From the NCBI GenBank assembly GCA_905233375.1, contig CAJOEJ010000006.1:21602-85601 (forward strand): 64,000 nucleotides of DNA, read 5' to 3'. Below the pieces are notes generated by a model. The model had not been told where the DNA came from. It saw only the letters and a list, made by a program, of their open reading frames with translations, and did not search any database. Made by a program: the position numbers and the translations under genes. Below are positions 8,783-17,392 of this stretch, piece by piece. This DNA comes from Paludibacteraceae bacterium (GTDB taxonomy: Bacteria; Bacteroidota; Bacteroidia; Bacteroidales; Paludibacteraceae). How positions within the stretch are numbered: the stretch's first letter is position 1; every line of letters begins with the position of its first letter.

Positions 8783-9444
8783 CCAGCCACGCAGAGCACG
8801 ATTTCGCCTTTGGGGGCTGTTTGTTTGAAATGACTAATCAGTTCCGCTAACGTGCCGCGAACCGTCTCTTCATGCACCTTGCTGATCTCGCGCGAGACGC
8901 TTGCCTTGCGCTCTTCGCCGCATACCTGCGCCAACTGCTCCAGGGTCTTGACCAGCCGGAACGGCGACTCATAGACGATGAAGGTCTGGTCGAGTGCCGC
9001 GAGGTATTGGAGGCGTGTCTGACGACCTTTCTTCTGCGGCAGGAACCCTTCGAAATAGAAGTGGTTGTTGGGCAGCCCGCTGTCCACGAGTGCCGGCACA
9101 AAAGCCGTTGCACCGGGCAAGCATTGAACCTCCACATCCGCTTCGCTGGCGGCACGAACGAGGAAGAACCCCGGGTCACTGATAGCCGGCGTGCCCGCAT
9201 CGGAGATCAACGCGATGTTCGCACCCGCTTTGAGACGCTCCACGATATCCGCCGAGGTCTCATGTTCGTTGAACTTATGGTGGCTCTTGAGCGGCGTGTG
9301 GATGTCAAAATGTTGCAGCAACACACCGCTGGTTCGCGTGTCTTCCGCCAAAATCAGATCCACCGATTTCAGCACCTCAATAGCGCGAAACGTCATGTCT
9401 TGCAAATTGCCTACCGGTGTCGGAACGATGTATAACATAATCAA
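8770..9444 (-). CDS. rsmI: 16S rRNA (cytidine1402-2'-O)-methyltransferase RsmI
   Basis: 224 residues of the tetrapyrrole methylase fold. Recognisable blocks are YIVPTPVGNLQDMTFRA, LILAEDTRTS and ALISDAGTPAISDPGF, the RsmI signature that binds S-adenosylmethionine. It 2'-O-methylates C1402 in the ribosomal P site. The second methionine (MLYIVPT) is an equally good start. The 3' end runs into a 7-bp repeat. Confidence 0.93.
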   Translation of the reverse strand: MIMLYIVPTPVGNLQDMTFRAIEVLKSVDLILAEDTRTSGVLLQHFDIHTPLKSHHKFNEHETSADIVERLKAGANIALISDAGTPAISDPGFFLVRAASEADVEVQCLPGATAFVPALVDSGLPNNHFYFEGFLPQKKGRQTRLQYLAALDQTFIVYESPFRLVKTLEQLAQVCGEERKASVSREISKVHEETVRGTLAELISHFKQTAPKGEIVLCVAGIED

Positions 9445-9589
9445 TTTAGAATGGAGAATTCTGAATTTAGAAAGGGCTATTTAAGTTGAGTGCTAAATAT
9501 AAAGATTCGTACGGCTATTGAAGTTGGATACCAAACTCATAGAATCCGAACCAACTTAAAACGTTGCACATAAGTCAATAGGACGCTTT

Positions 9590-9625
9590 CTTAATTCTCA
9601 ATTCATAATTCTTAATTCTTCATTT
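9590..9625. repeat. 7-bp-period tandem repeat (TTCTTAA type)
   Basis: TTCTTAA/TTCATAA units in the gap between the coiled-coil gene stop and rsmI. The rest of 9445-9590 holds two diverged ~38-bp direct repeats starting GGCTATT (9475 and 9513) and no gene. Confidence 0.65.
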
Positions 9626-10253
9626 ATCCAAATCTTCTGTGCAGGGTCACGAGGAACTGCTGGTACGTACTGCTCTCGGTATCCCATTGGAAATGGGAAC
9701 TGATATAAGCGATGGCTTCGTCGAACGAACCCAATGCGTTCAGTTCGGTCAGCGTGCGTTGCATCAGCTCGGCATTCTGTCCGAACAACTCGCGCTGGTA
9801 CAGGAACCGGTCGCCGAGCGAGATAGCCTGACGGATATCGTCCACCGCCTTGCCGTATAGCGCCGCTTTGGGTGACGCCTTTTCTTCTACCGCCGGTGTT
9901 TCTTCCTTCGGCTCTTCTACAACGTGTTCAGGCACAGCAACGGGCTCGTCCTTCGTTTCCTCCTCTACGGTCTCGGGCACAACAACCGGTTCGTCCTCCA
10001 CCACCGGTTCTTCTTCTACAACCACGGGTTCCGGATCCTCAATGATCGGTTCGTCGATAACAGGGAGTTCCGGAGCTTGTTGGGGACGGTTACGAAGTTC
10101 TTCGATCTCTGCTTGCAGCGACGCAATCACGCTCTCGCGGGCGGAGTGCGCCTCCTCCAGGGCTGCGACACGTGCTTCCAGCGCCGCAATGCGGGCTTCG
10201 TATCCCGCAATGCGCGCCTCCAGACTCTCAAAATATTTGATTAATTCGTTCAT
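9624..10253 (-). CDS. Coiled-coil, acidic-linker protein of unknown function
   Basis: The start at 10253 (MNELIKYFESLEARIAG) is preferred, because upstream in-frame codons come from a 7-bp repeat. The 209-residue protein has an N-terminal coiled coil (about 10-55, repeated EARIAALEARVAALEE), a Glu/Pro/Val-rich low-complexity linker (about 65-135) and a conserved-looking C-terminal helical domain (DIRQAISLGDRFLYQRELF ... FLVTLHRRFG). Similar C-terminal domains occur in Bacteroidota proteins of unknown role. It follows the peptide transporter gene by about 30 bp. No function is assigned. Confidence 0.75.
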   Translation of the reverse strand: MNELIKYFESLEARIAGYEARIAALEARVAALEEAHSARESVIASLQAEIEELRNRPQQAPELPVIDEPIIEDPEPVVVEEEPVVEDEPVVVPETVEEETKDEPVAVPEHVVEEPKEETPAVEEKASPKAALYGKAVDDIRQAISLGDRFLYQRELFGQNAELMQRTLTELNALGSFDEAIAYISSHFQWDTESSTYQQFLVTLHRRFG

Positions 10254-10286
10254 ACTTTGTACATTGTACTTTGTCCCTTTGTACAT
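10254..10286. repeat. 7-bp-period tandem repeat (TTTGTAC type)
   Basis: TTTGTAC/TTTGTCC units between the POT transporter and the coiled-coil gene. Confidence 0.75.
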
Positions 10287-11827
10287 TATTTCGTAGCATC
10301 TTCCAGCTTCTTCATCATCGAGAACATGAAGATGGCAGCAACGGCGCAAACACCGATGAATACGCTCCAGACGAGCCATAACGGCAGGTTGCCCCACAGG
10401 AAGCCGCCGACGCTTACGAGGAAGTTACCGAGCGCAGTTGCCACGAACCAGCCGCCCATCATCATTCCTTTGTACTGCGGAGGTGCCACTTTGCTGACAA
10501 ACGAGATACCCATCGGGCTGAGCAGTAACTCACCGAAAGTAAGGATCAGATACGTTCCGATCAGCACGTTCGCATTCACCATCAGCGGGTCTTCACCTGC
10601 TGCCAAGGCTGCCTCTTGTGCGTCCGGCGTCAACAGACCTACCGAGCAGAAAGCCATTACGGCATAAGCAGCCGCGGCTACCAACATGCCGTACGCGATC
10701 TTGCGCGGCGCACTCGGTTCCTTGCCTTTCTTTGCCAGCGAACCGAAGATAGCCATACTAACCGGCGTCAACGCCACTACATAGAACGGATTGAACTGCT
10801 GGAAGATAGGAGCAGAGATACCCAACTCGGCAGGATGATGGAAATACTGATATCCTAACACCGCCAGAACGACTACGGTCACAGCGCCCCAGATCGATTT
10901 CGCTTTCGCCGAGCCTTCGCCGAAAATGCCGAACAGACCATACACGCCGATTGCTACCAGCACAAGGTTCCAGATGTTGAATGCCATCGTTTGCGCACCT
11001 GTCACTACCGGATTAACGAACTTATCTGCGAAATAGGTCAGCGTCAAACCGTTCTGGTGGAATGCCATCCAGAAGAAGATTACTACTGCAAACACCAGAC
11101 ACAGCGCCACAATACGTTTCTTGGTCTGCTCGGGGCTCAGTTCTTCCACTTTCTGTCCGCTTGCTGCGGCTTGCTTTGCCGTGTTCTCCACATGCTTGAA
11201 CCAGGGACGGCAAGCATAGTAAATACCGATACTCAGAACCAGCGACGCACAAGCAACGGCAAATGCGAAGTGGTAGCTGTCGTTCACGCTCACGCCTAAT
11301 GACTCCTGTGCCCACGCCATGATCTTGACCGCTGCGGTCGGAGCGAACATCGCACCTACGTTAATCGCCATGTAGAACAGTGAGAAAGCAGCGTCGCGGC
11401 GGTCGGCGTATTGCGGATCGTCGTACAGATTTCCTACCATGACCTGCAAGTTACCCTTGAACAAGCCGGTACCGAAACTGATCAGTACCAGTGCACCGAT
11501 CATACCGGTCATCGCCAGCGCCGTACTGCCGTACTCTACGCCGCCCATCGGGATGGCGAGCAGTACGTAGCCCAGAAACATGATGATGATACCGATGGTC
11601 ACGCACTTGCCATAACCGATCTTGTCGGCGATGATACCACCGATCAGCGGCAAGAAGTAAACGAATGCCAGGAACGTGGAGTAGATAGCACCTGCTGCAC
11701 CTGCTGACAGACCGAAATTAGCGCGCAAGAACAGCGCAAACACGGCTAACATCGTGTAGTAGCCGAAACGCTCGCCTGTATTCGCCAAGGCAAGCGCAAA
11801 TAATCCTTTTGGTTGATTCTTAAACAT
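10286..11827 (-). CDS. POT/PTR-family proton-coupled peptide transporter
   Basis: 513 residues with about 12-14 membrane spans. It carries the POT signatures NTGERFGYYTML near residue 16 (the ExxERFxYY proton-binding motif region) and FYMAINVGAMFAP (the FYxxINxG motif). It takes up di- and tripeptides with protons across the inner membrane. In this window it could serve the extracellular proteases and the SusC/SusD importer, an inference from content only. Confidence 0.92.
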   Translation of the reverse strand: MFKNQPKGLFALALANTGERFGYYTMLAVFALFLRANFGLSAGAAGAIYSTFLAFVYFLPLIGGIIADKIGYGKCVTIGIIIMFLGYVLLAIPMGGVEYGSTALAMTGMIGALVLISFGTGLFKGNLQVMVGNLYDDPQYADRRDAAFSLFYMAINVGAMFAPTAAVKIMAWAQESLGVSVNDSYHFAFAVACASLVLSIGIYYACRPWFKHVENTAKQAAASGQKVEELSPEQTKKRIVALCLVFAVVIFFWMAFHQNGLTLTYFADKFVNPVVTGAQTMAFNIWNLVLVAIGVYGLFGIFGEGSAKAKSIWGAVTVVVLAVLGYQYFHHPAELGISAPIFQQFNPFYVVALTPVSMAIFGSLAKKGKEPSAPRKIAYGMLVAAAAYAVMAFCSVGLLTPDAQEAALAAGEDPLMVNANVLIGTYLILTFGELLLSPMGISFVSKVAPPQYKGMMMGGWFVATALGNFLVSVGGFLWGNLPLWLVWSVFIGVCAVAAIFMFSMMKKLEDATK

Positions 11828-11841
11828 AAACTATAAAATTT

Positions 11842-12888
11842 TTAATTATCAATTATCTCTGTCCAATTATGAGTATCAGGACTCCGTCCGAACTGTATAT
11901 CCCGCAGCGCGTGGTACAGTTCGCTCAGTACCGGTCCCGGCTCGGTGCCCAAGGTATAGATGCGGTTGGTGTCCGGGTCGACCACCTTGTCAATCGGCGA
12001 GATGACACAGGCTGTACCGCAAGCAGCTGCTTCGCTCATCTCCGCCAATTCCTCCAGCCGTATATGCCGTCTGGTCACCTTGTACCCCCGTTCCCTCGCC
12101 AGCGTCATCAGGCTGTCGTTCGTGATACTCGGCAATATGGCACTGCTCCGCGGCGTCAGGTATTCAATAACCTCCTTCCCTTCAGGGAGGGGCGGGGTAG
12201 GCTTCTTAATGCCTATAAAATTCGCTGCGCTGCACTCGTCTATATACCGGTGGTACTTGGCGTCGAGGAACAAACAATCCATTCCTTGTGCGTGTGCCGG
12301 TTCGGTGGCGCGGAACGATGCCGCGTAGTTGCCGCCGACCTTGAACTGACCGGTGCCGAACGGCGCCGCACGATCGACATGACGGTTTACGACGAACGTC
12401 GTGCAGTGGAACTTGCCCGGATAATAGGGTCCGATAGGAGAGGGGATGACGATGAACTCAAAGTCCCTTCCCGGTCCTACACCCAGACGCGGGGTCGTAC
12501 CGATCAGCAACGGACGGAAATACAAGGTCGCACGTGTCTCGTACGGCGGTACAAAATCCATGTTCTTCGTCAGCGCCAGCCGGATCGCTTTGCCGAACAA
12601 CTCTTCCGGTACGGGCGTCATGTACAGCCCCTCTGCACTACGCGCCATGCGCCGTGCGTTCTCCCTCCAGCGGAAAAGACGTATCTTGCCGTCCACGCCG
12701 CGGAACGCTTTCAAACCCTCAAACGCCTCCTGCCCGTACTGCAGACAGGTCGCCGACACGTGCAAATGGATGTACTTGTCCTGCGTGGCGTACGGTTCTT
12801 CCCATACCCCGTTATGGCACGCCGCACGAACGATATAGTCCGGCTCCGTATAGTGAAATCCTAATTTACTCCAATCGATATTTTTCAT
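11842..12888 (-). CDS. ilvE: Branched-chain amino acid aminotransferase
   Basis: 348 residues with the start at MKNIDWSKLGFHYTEPDYIV; the few codons upstream belong to a CAATCTT repeat. The PLP lysine is Lys183 in the KVGGNYAAS block, and ATCLQYGQEAFEGLKAF is the family N-terminal signature. It exchanges amino groups between glutamate and leucine, isoleucine or valine. Residues near 230 (KPTPPLPEGKEV) are encoded by a palindromic repeat (12170-12203), apparently inserted in a loop. Confidence 0.93.
   Translation of the reverse strand: MKNIDWSKLGFHYTEPDYIVRAACHNGVWEEPYATQDKYIHLHVSATCLQYGQEAFEGLKAFRGVDGKIRLFRWRENARRMARSAEGLYMTPVPEELFGKAIRLALTKNMDFVPPYETRATLYFRPLLIGTTPRLGVGPGRDFEFIVIPSPIGPYYPGKFHCTTFVVNRHVDRAAPFGTGQFKVGGNYAASFRATEPAHAQGMDCLFLDAKYHRYIDECSAANFIGIKKPTPPLPEGKEVIEYLTPRSSAILPSITNDSLMTLARERGYKVTRRHIRLEELAEMSEAAACGTACVISPIDKVVDPDTNRIYTLGTEPGPVLSELYHALRDIQFGRSPDTHNWTEIIDN
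12170..12203. repeat. Palindromic CTCCC/GGGAG element inside ilvE
   Basis: CTTCCCTTCAGGGAGGGGCGG type element encoding a Pro-rich segment in frame. One of seven copies in the window. Confidence 0.7.
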
Positions 12889-12919
12889 CTTCCAATCTTC
12901 AATCTTCAATCTTCAATTA
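12889..12919. repeat. 7-bp-period tandem repeat (CAATCTT type)
   Basis: Lies between the WbqC-family gene stop and ilvE; it also encodes the last residues of the upstream gene. Confidence 0.7.
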
Positions 12920-13443
12920 TCAAACAGCGTGTCCAGCACGCTCACTTCTGTTTGCCACGGATGTTGGTCGGTCCATATCTGTCCGCTCCAATCCGTGGAA
13001 CGTTCTGCATGCTGCCCCGGCAGGACGGATGGTCTTTGTTTGTTCAGCAAGCTCACCAACGTCGCATTCAGTTCGTCATTCAAATCCAGCAACCATTTGT
13101 ACTCTTTTTCGTAAAACGGTTTGAGGTAGTCCGCGAAATATAGGAAATAGGGCGTGTGCTGGTATGTACTGACGAGTGTGATCCAATGCTGGTGTTGCCA
13201 GCGGGTCTGATAGCTGATCTCTATATCCCGCGTCAACTGCTTGTGCTCCACTTTCTTCACCGGTACGGTCAGCCGGATCCAATCATCCTTTGTCCCTTGT
13301 ACCTTGTCCCTTTGTACCTTAATGAGGCATCGGTTGCGGAACGTCTGTTTCTCAAACGTCTCCATCTGTTCGATCGTAGCCGGTTCGCTCATCAGCGCTT
13401 CCATATACGACCTCGGCGGCAGATATGCAGTGGGTAATACCAT
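12913..13443 (-). CDS. WbqC-family protein
   Basis: 176 residues. LPTAYLPPRSYMEAL, then FEKQTFRNRCLI and LTVPV match the WbqC family (small proteins in polysaccharide loci, biochemical role not established). The normally conserved stretch after RNRC-I is interrupted by KVQRDKVQGTKDDW, encoded by a 7-bp repeat (13286-13320), followed directly by IRLTVPV. It sits 12 bp downstream of lepB, and the order dapB-lepB-wbqC is common in Bacteroidales. Confidence 0.82.
   Translation of the reverse strand: MVLPTAYLPPRSYMEALMSEPATIEQMETFEKQTFRNRCLIKVQRDKVQGTKDDWIRLTVPVKKVEHKQLTRDIEISYQTRWQHQHWITLVSTYQHTPYFLYFADYLKPFYEKEYKWLLDLNDELNATLVSLLNKQRPSVLPGQHAERSTDWSGQIWTDQHPWQTEVSVLDTLFDN
13286..13320. repeat. 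7-bp-period tandem repeat inside the WbqC-family gene
   Basis: TTTGTCC/TTGTACC units encode VQRDKVQGTK in frame. Confidence 0.8.
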
Positions 13444-13455
13444 TTTTCTCTCTAT

Positions 13456-14874
13456 CTATCTTCCTGTTGCTTTGCGTCCGAGCCGATTCCAGCGAATCTT
13501 GTGGCGGTCCTTGTCTATACTCAGCCAGATGAACACCGGTCGTCCGACAATGTGGTCCTCCGGCACGAAACCCCAGTAGCGGCTGTCCGCCGAGTTGTGC
13601 CTGTTGTCGCCTTGCATCCAGTAGTAGTCCATCCCGAACTCGTACTCCTCACCAATGGTCATCGGTTTGAACTCGTACGCCTCCGCGATGCGCTTATAGA
13701 CAGGGTAGTTCTCCTCCGTGATCAGCAATCGGTCGCCTTTTCGGGGGATATAGATGGGTCCGTAGTTGTCCCTCGTCCATTCGTTCTGTCCCAGCGGATA
13801 GACGCTGCCACCCAATGCATCGTTTTCAATCTGAACAGCCAACACATGCGGGTTGTGCTCCAACTCCTCTTTCATCGCCTTGGTCAGCGGAAAATGCCAC
13901 ACGTCGCTTCGAACCTGCTGGCGGTCGGCTACGCTGATACCGATTTTCTCCAGGTACTTGGCGCTGAACAAGTGTCCGTCCGTCTGTACGAAATAGTTGA
14001 GTTGCACTCCTTCGCGTTCCGGCTCACGCTGCCATCCGTCCTTTGTCCTTTGTCCTTTGTCCCTTTGTCCTTTCGTCCATACGACATTGTCTATGATCCG
14101 CAAGCTGTCTCCCGGTTCGCCCACGCAGCGTTTGACGTAGTTCTCGCGGCGGTCCACAGGACGTACACGCAAGCGTTTGAGGTCGCCCGGTGTCACACCG
14201 TAGTACTTCAACACGCCCGGTCCCTGCGTCTCCATCAGGTAACGGATCGTGTAGTAGTCCGGCGATTCACACCCGACGATGACCGTATCGCCCGCAGGGA
14301 AATTGAACACCACGATATCCCCTTTCTGCGGACTCGTCCAGCCTTTGAGACGCTTGTAGTCCCAATGCGGGTGGTCGAAATAACTCTTTCCTCCGCCGAG
14401 CCATCCCGGCATCGTGTGCTGTACCAGCGGCATCGACAACGGGGTTTGCGGCACACGCGCACCGTACGCCATCTTGCTCACATACAGGAAATCACCGACC
14501 CGCAGACTCTTCTCCAGACTCGAACTCGGAATCTGGTAGTTCTGGAAAATATACAGGTTGATGAAATACACCGCCACGAGCGCAAACACGATCGCGTCTA
14601 TCCATGAAAACAAGGTGTATAAAACCGCATTTCCTTTCTCCCCTCCATTAAGGGAGGGGTCGGGGGTAGGCTTATATTTTCTCCACCAGCTATAGTTGAT
14701 ATACTTCGTCGTAAACGCGTCGATGATAAGCGGCAGGAGAACGAGCCAGCCCAGGCTCTTCCAGTCTCCCCATGCGACCCAAATAACGAATGCCACATAT
14801 ACCGCACTCCAAATACCTGCGCGGATCCAACCGCCGCGCGTCACTTCTGCTAATCTATCTTGAAAACTTTTCAT
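13456..14874 (-). CDS. lepB: Signal peptidase I
   Basis: 472 residues from MKSFQDRLAEV; in-frame codons upstream come from the gene-end repeat and are rejected. Three N-terminal membrane segments lie before residue 110. The catalytic serine is Ser119 in IPSSSLEKSL, and the general-base lysine is in RRENYVKRCVGEPGD. A C-terminal MQGDNRHNSADSRYWGFV block is the box E signature. It cleaves signal peptides on the outer face of the inner membrane. Two repeat-encoded segments are present: KPTPDPSLNGGEKG near residue 70 and TKGQRDKGQRTKDG in the variable beta domain. Confidence 0.92.
   Translation of the reverse strand: MKSFQDRLAEVTRGGWIRAGIWSAVYVAFVIWVAWGDWKSLGWLVLLPLIIDAFTTKYINYSWWRKYKPTPDPSLNGGEKGNAVLYTLFSWIDAIVFALVAVYFINLYIFQNYQIPSSSLEKSLRVGDFLYVSKMAYGARVPQTPLSMPLVQHTMPGWLGGGKSYFDHPHWDYKRLKGWTSPQKGDIVVFNFPAGDTVIVGCESPDYYTIRYLMETQGPGVLKYYGVTPGDLKRLRVRPVDRRENYVKRCVGEPGDSLRIIDNVVWTKGQRDKGQRTKDGWQREPEREGVQLNYFVQTDGHLFSAKYLEKIGISVADRQQVRSDVWHFPLTKAMKEELEHNPHVLAVQIENDALGGSVYPLGQNEWTRDNYGPIYIPRKGDRLLITEENYPVYKRIAEAYEFKPMTIGEEYEFGMDYYWMQGDNRHNSADSRYWGFVPEDHIVGRPVFIWLSIDKDRHKIRWNRLGRKATGR
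14039..14077. repeat. 7-bp-period tandem repeat inside lepB
   Basis: CTTTGTC repeated five times or more, encoding KGQRDKGQRTK in frame in a variable loop. Confidence 0.85.
14637..14670. repeat. Palindromic CTCCC/GGGAG element inside lepB
   Basis: CTCCATTAAGGGAGGGGTCG type element encoding PTPDPSLNGGEKG in frame. Confidence 0.75.
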
Positions 14875-14910
14875 CTCTTGTTCTTGTCGGGATCGAGTCG
14901 AGGGCGAGCC

Positions 14911-14972
14911 AAGACAATGCCGCATCCCACATGACCCTATAATATATTTTATATATTATTCCGTGATTTTGA
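14911..14972. repeat. Gene-end dispersed repeat, copy 2
   Basis: Lies between the dapB stop (14975) and the lepB start. It shares the outer sequence (GATTTTGA side and CGCATCCCA side) with copies 1 and 3, but its central palindrome has changed on both arms to TAATATAT/ATATATTA. Confidence 0.65.
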
Positions 14973-14974
14973 TA

Positions 14975-15718
14975 TTATTGTTTTAATTCTTCCGCTGCCA
15001 GTACCGCTCCTAACGCAAAACCCCTTCTTCCTTTTGCAATATGCGTAATAACGATCGTATCTTCTTCGCTGTCCCAAGTCACCACATGCGTCCCCGGCAC
15101 TTCACCCTCACGGATCGATTCAATGGGAATCCCTTCCCCCTCTCCTGTGGAGAGGGTCGGGGAGAGGTTCTCTATTTCTTCCGCTAATGTTTTTGCTGTA
15201 CCGCTGGGTTTGTCGAGTTTGTGAATATGGTGGGTCTCGGTGATAGAAGGCGTGTACTGAGGTTGGTTTTTCATCGCCGCGGCTAACTCTTTGTTGAGCT
15301 CGAAGAATATATTGACCCCTACGGAGAAGTTACTGCTCCAAACGAGCATCGTTTTGCCCGTCTTACTATCCACGATGATGGTTTTGTTAGCCTGACTTCT
15401 TAATTCATAATTCTTAATTCTTAATTCTTCCGGCTTCCACCCCGTCGTCCCGCAAACAACGGGCACGCCTTGCGCCCATGCGCGCAAAATATTGTCCTTT
15501 GCCGTCGCCGGCGTGGTGAACTCAATCGCCACGTCCGCACTACGAAACGCCTCACTGTCAAAATCAATAGAATGGGGATATTCCTTTGTACCTTGTACAT
15601 TGTCCCTTTGTACATTAAGTAGGGGCTCTATGATTCCGACAATCTCGTGTCCGCGTTCCAGGGCAATGGCTTCGACCATATGCCCCATTTTTCCATATCC
15701 GATAAGTGCTATTTTCAT
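14975..15718 (-). CDS. dapB: 4-hydroxy-tetrahydrodipicolinate reductase
   Basis: 247 residues from MKIALIGYGKMGHMVE; an upstream ATG at 15733 would add five residues. The N-terminal GYGKMG is the dinucleotide-binding motif, and HHIHKLDKPSGTA holds the catalytic His/Lys region. It reduces the dihydrodipicolinate precursor for lysine and peptidoglycan. Three stretches are repeat-encoded: NVQRDNVQGTKEYPHS, EELRIKNYELRSQ and SPTLSTGEGEGIP. Total length stays near the family norm, so repeats seem to have replaced loop sequence. Its own promoter lies at 15799-15829. Confidence 0.92.
   Translation of the reverse strand: MKIALIGYGKMGHMVEAIALERGHEIVGIIEPLLNVQRDNVQGTKEYPHSIDFDSEAFRSADVAIEFTTPATAKDNILRAWAQGVPVVCGTTGWKPEELRIKNYELRSQANKTIIVDSKTGKTMLVWSSNFSVGVNIFFELNKELAAAMKNQPQYTPSITETHHIHKLDKPSGTAKTLAEEIENLSPTLSTGEGEGIPIESIREGEVPGTHVVTWDSEEDTIVITHIAKGRRGFALGAVLAAEELKQ
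15131..15168. repeat. Palindromic CTCTCC/GGAGAG element inside dapB
   Basis: CTCTCCTGTGGAGAGGGTCG type element encoding LSPTLSTGEGEG in frame. Confidence 0.75.
15397..15430. repeat. 7-bp-period tandem repeat (TTCTTAA type) inside dapB
   Basis: TTCTTAA/TTCATAA units encode ELRIKNYELR in frame. Confidence 0.85.
15582..15617. repeat. 7-bp-period tandem repeat (TTTGTAC type) inside dapB
   Basis: TTTGTAC/TTGTACA units encode NVQRDNVQGTK in frame near residue 40. Confidence 0.85.
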
Positions 15719-15735
15719 ATTCTTTTTATTCAATT

Positions 15736-15784
15736 AGGCTCCCTCTGTAACTCGTATATTGGGATCCCTCTGTAACTCGTAAGC
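15736..15784 (-). repeat. Two direct repeats in the dapB leader
   Basis: The 17-mer TCCCTCTGTAACTCGTA occurs twice, starting about 25 bp apart, inside the predicted dapB 5' untranslated region. Confidence 0.7.
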
Positions 15785-15798
15785 GAAAAAATCGGGCG

Positions 15799-15829
15799 CA
15801 AAGGTACACAAAAAAATCCATATATGCAA
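15799..15829 (-). promoter_or_regulatory. Bacteroidota-type promoter for dapB
   Basis: On the minus strand TTG and TACCTTTG are separated by 20 nt. Predicted transcription start is near 15793, giving a leader of about 75 nt. Confidence 0.75.
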
Positions 15830-15837
15830 GCATATAT

Positions 15838-15868
15838 GTAAAAAGGAGCTCTTTTTGCGCTCCTTTTC
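15838..15868 (-). terminator. Hairpin terminator after the trypsin-like protease gene
   Basis: AAAAGGAGC and GCGCTCCTTTT form a stem followed on the minus strand by a T run; it sits about 30 nt past the stop at 15899. Confidence 0.7.
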
Positions 15869-15898
15869 CCCATATTCCGTCAATTTTTCCACATCAAC

Positions 15899-17380
15899 CT
15901 ACCACGCCACGCCAATATTTACACCTATTCCGTGTTGCAGGAACTGGTTGAATGTGGTCGAACCGAGCTTGGTCGTGGTGTAGGGAGTGCTGTTCAGTGC
16001 GGTCTCGGTCCAGAGCCAGTTCATATCATAGTGGAGTCCCGCTACGAAATGGCACGAGCCAGCCGGGATATACCAGTTCAGACCTATACGCGTGTCGGTC
16101 GTGATTGCATAACTGCCGCCGAAAGAGCCTGTGATGAGCGGACCCGCTTTTGCGCTTTGCGTCACGTTCGGCACCAGAATGTGTGTGCCTACGGCTATCG
16201 GCACTTGTCCGCCCAGATACACACCGAACAGCACACCTGCATAGAGCGGCTTAGCGCTGCCCGTCGGCGGGTCGAGCAGGAAAGAGGTGACCTCTAAACC
16301 GGTCGGGACATAGCCTCCCCAATCGTGCCCGAACTGAATGCCGACCTGCTGGTTTTTGCCGAGGTAATTGTCATAAACGATCCGGAACTGGTTGTTGCAT
16401 TCCATATCGGTCACCACATGCGTGGACGATTTCTTGTAGTGCTTTGCACCTATGCCGTTATTGGCAGCCACAAGGCTGTCGCGTATGGCAAGCGTCATCA
16501 GCGCCTGGTCGAAAGGCAAATGCCAATCCGTCTCTTTGATCCGTTGCCGGATAGAGTCGGGTAGTTGCCGGAATACGTACAACCACTCTTCGCCGGAGAG
16601 GGAATGAAGTGGTTCCAGTTCGGCTCGTGCTTCTTTGGAAGGGCTTCCTAACGAAGCGATAAACGCCTGAACATCTTCTTTGCCGATTGCTAATCCTACA
16701 CCTTCGCGGTAGAACGCTTTCCAGGTGTTGACACCCAAGATCTCGTATCTGCCGGCTTCGTTCTTGAGCAGTAAGGGCCCTCCGCTGCTACCGGGATCGA
16801 TGGAAGCGGTGTGCTGTATGATACGTGTAGCGTGCTCGCGGCTGTCCAGATCCACATGCGCATTGGAGATGATGCCGCGTGTCATCTGCCAGGACGGCTT
16901 GCCCGCCAACTCGGGAAAACCTGCCGCCACAATGGAAATGTCCTCTTCGATTGTTCCGTTATAGACAGGAAGAGCGATCATCTCGCTCCCGGCAGGCAGT
17001 TCGATGGCGGCGAGGTCGGTCGAACCAGCGTTCACTACCTTGCAATGCGGGTAACGGACGTTCTTCTCGTGCAGTTGGAAAACGAGGGTCGCCTGTTCGG
17101 CGTAGCCCACTACGTGCAGGTTCGTCAGCACGTATTTCTTTCCGTTCTGCTCGACCACGACGCCCGAACCGAAACTCTCTCCGCTCTTGTATCCGGTGAT
17201 AGCTCTTGATGCGCCCGTCATTCCTGCACGGGCTATATACAGGGCATAATCGCCCATGAACATCTTGTCGGCGTCCGACAGTTCCGGCTTGACCACGCAC
17301 ACGCTGTGACGTAGTCCTTGTGCAAAGGTTATAGACGCCAGACAAAGCAATACGAAGGTTAAAATACAATACCGTTTCAT
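15899..17380 (-). CDS. Secreted trypsin-like serine protease
   Basis: 493 residues with a signal peptide ending near Ala20. A chymotrypsin-fold protease domain (about 25-260) has the complete triad: His89 in LTNLHVVG, Asp122 in STDLAAIEL and Ser199 in DPGSSGGPLL, as in DegP-like and V8-like enzymes. No PDZ domain is visible. The C-terminal half (about 300-493) is rich in alternating beta pattern (VGIQFGHDWGGYVPTG ... IGVNIGVAW) and ends in an aromatic-rich strand, resembling an outer-membrane beta-barrel or porin-like domain. It follows the 17393-18136 gene by 12 bp and is probably cotranscribed. Substrate unknown. Confidence 0.83.
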   Translation of the reverse strand: MKRYCILTFVLLCLASITFAQGLRHSVCVVKPELSDADKMFMGDYALYIARAGMTGASRAITGYKSGESFGSGVVVEQNGKKYVLTNLHVVGYAEQATLVFQLHEKNVRYPHCKVVNAGSTDLAAIELPAGSEMIALPVYNGTIEEDISIVAAGFPELAGKPSWQMTRGIISNAHVDLDSREHATRIIQHTASIDPGSSGGPLLLKNEAGRYEILGVNTWKAFYREGVGLAIGKEDVQAFIASLGSPSKEARAELEPLHSLSGEEWLYVFRQLPDSIRQRIKETDWHLPFDQALMTLAIRDSLVAANNGIGAKHYKKSSTHVVTDMECNNQFRIVYDNYLGKNQQVGIQFGHDWGGYVPTGLEVTSFLLDPPTGSAKPLYAGVLFGVYLGGQVPIAVGTHILVPNVTQSAKAGPLITGSFGGSYAITTDTRIGLNWYIPAGSCHFVAGLHYDMNWLWTETALNSTPYTTTKLGSTTFNQFLQHGIGVNIGVAW

Positions 17381-17392
17381 AAGATGGTTCTG

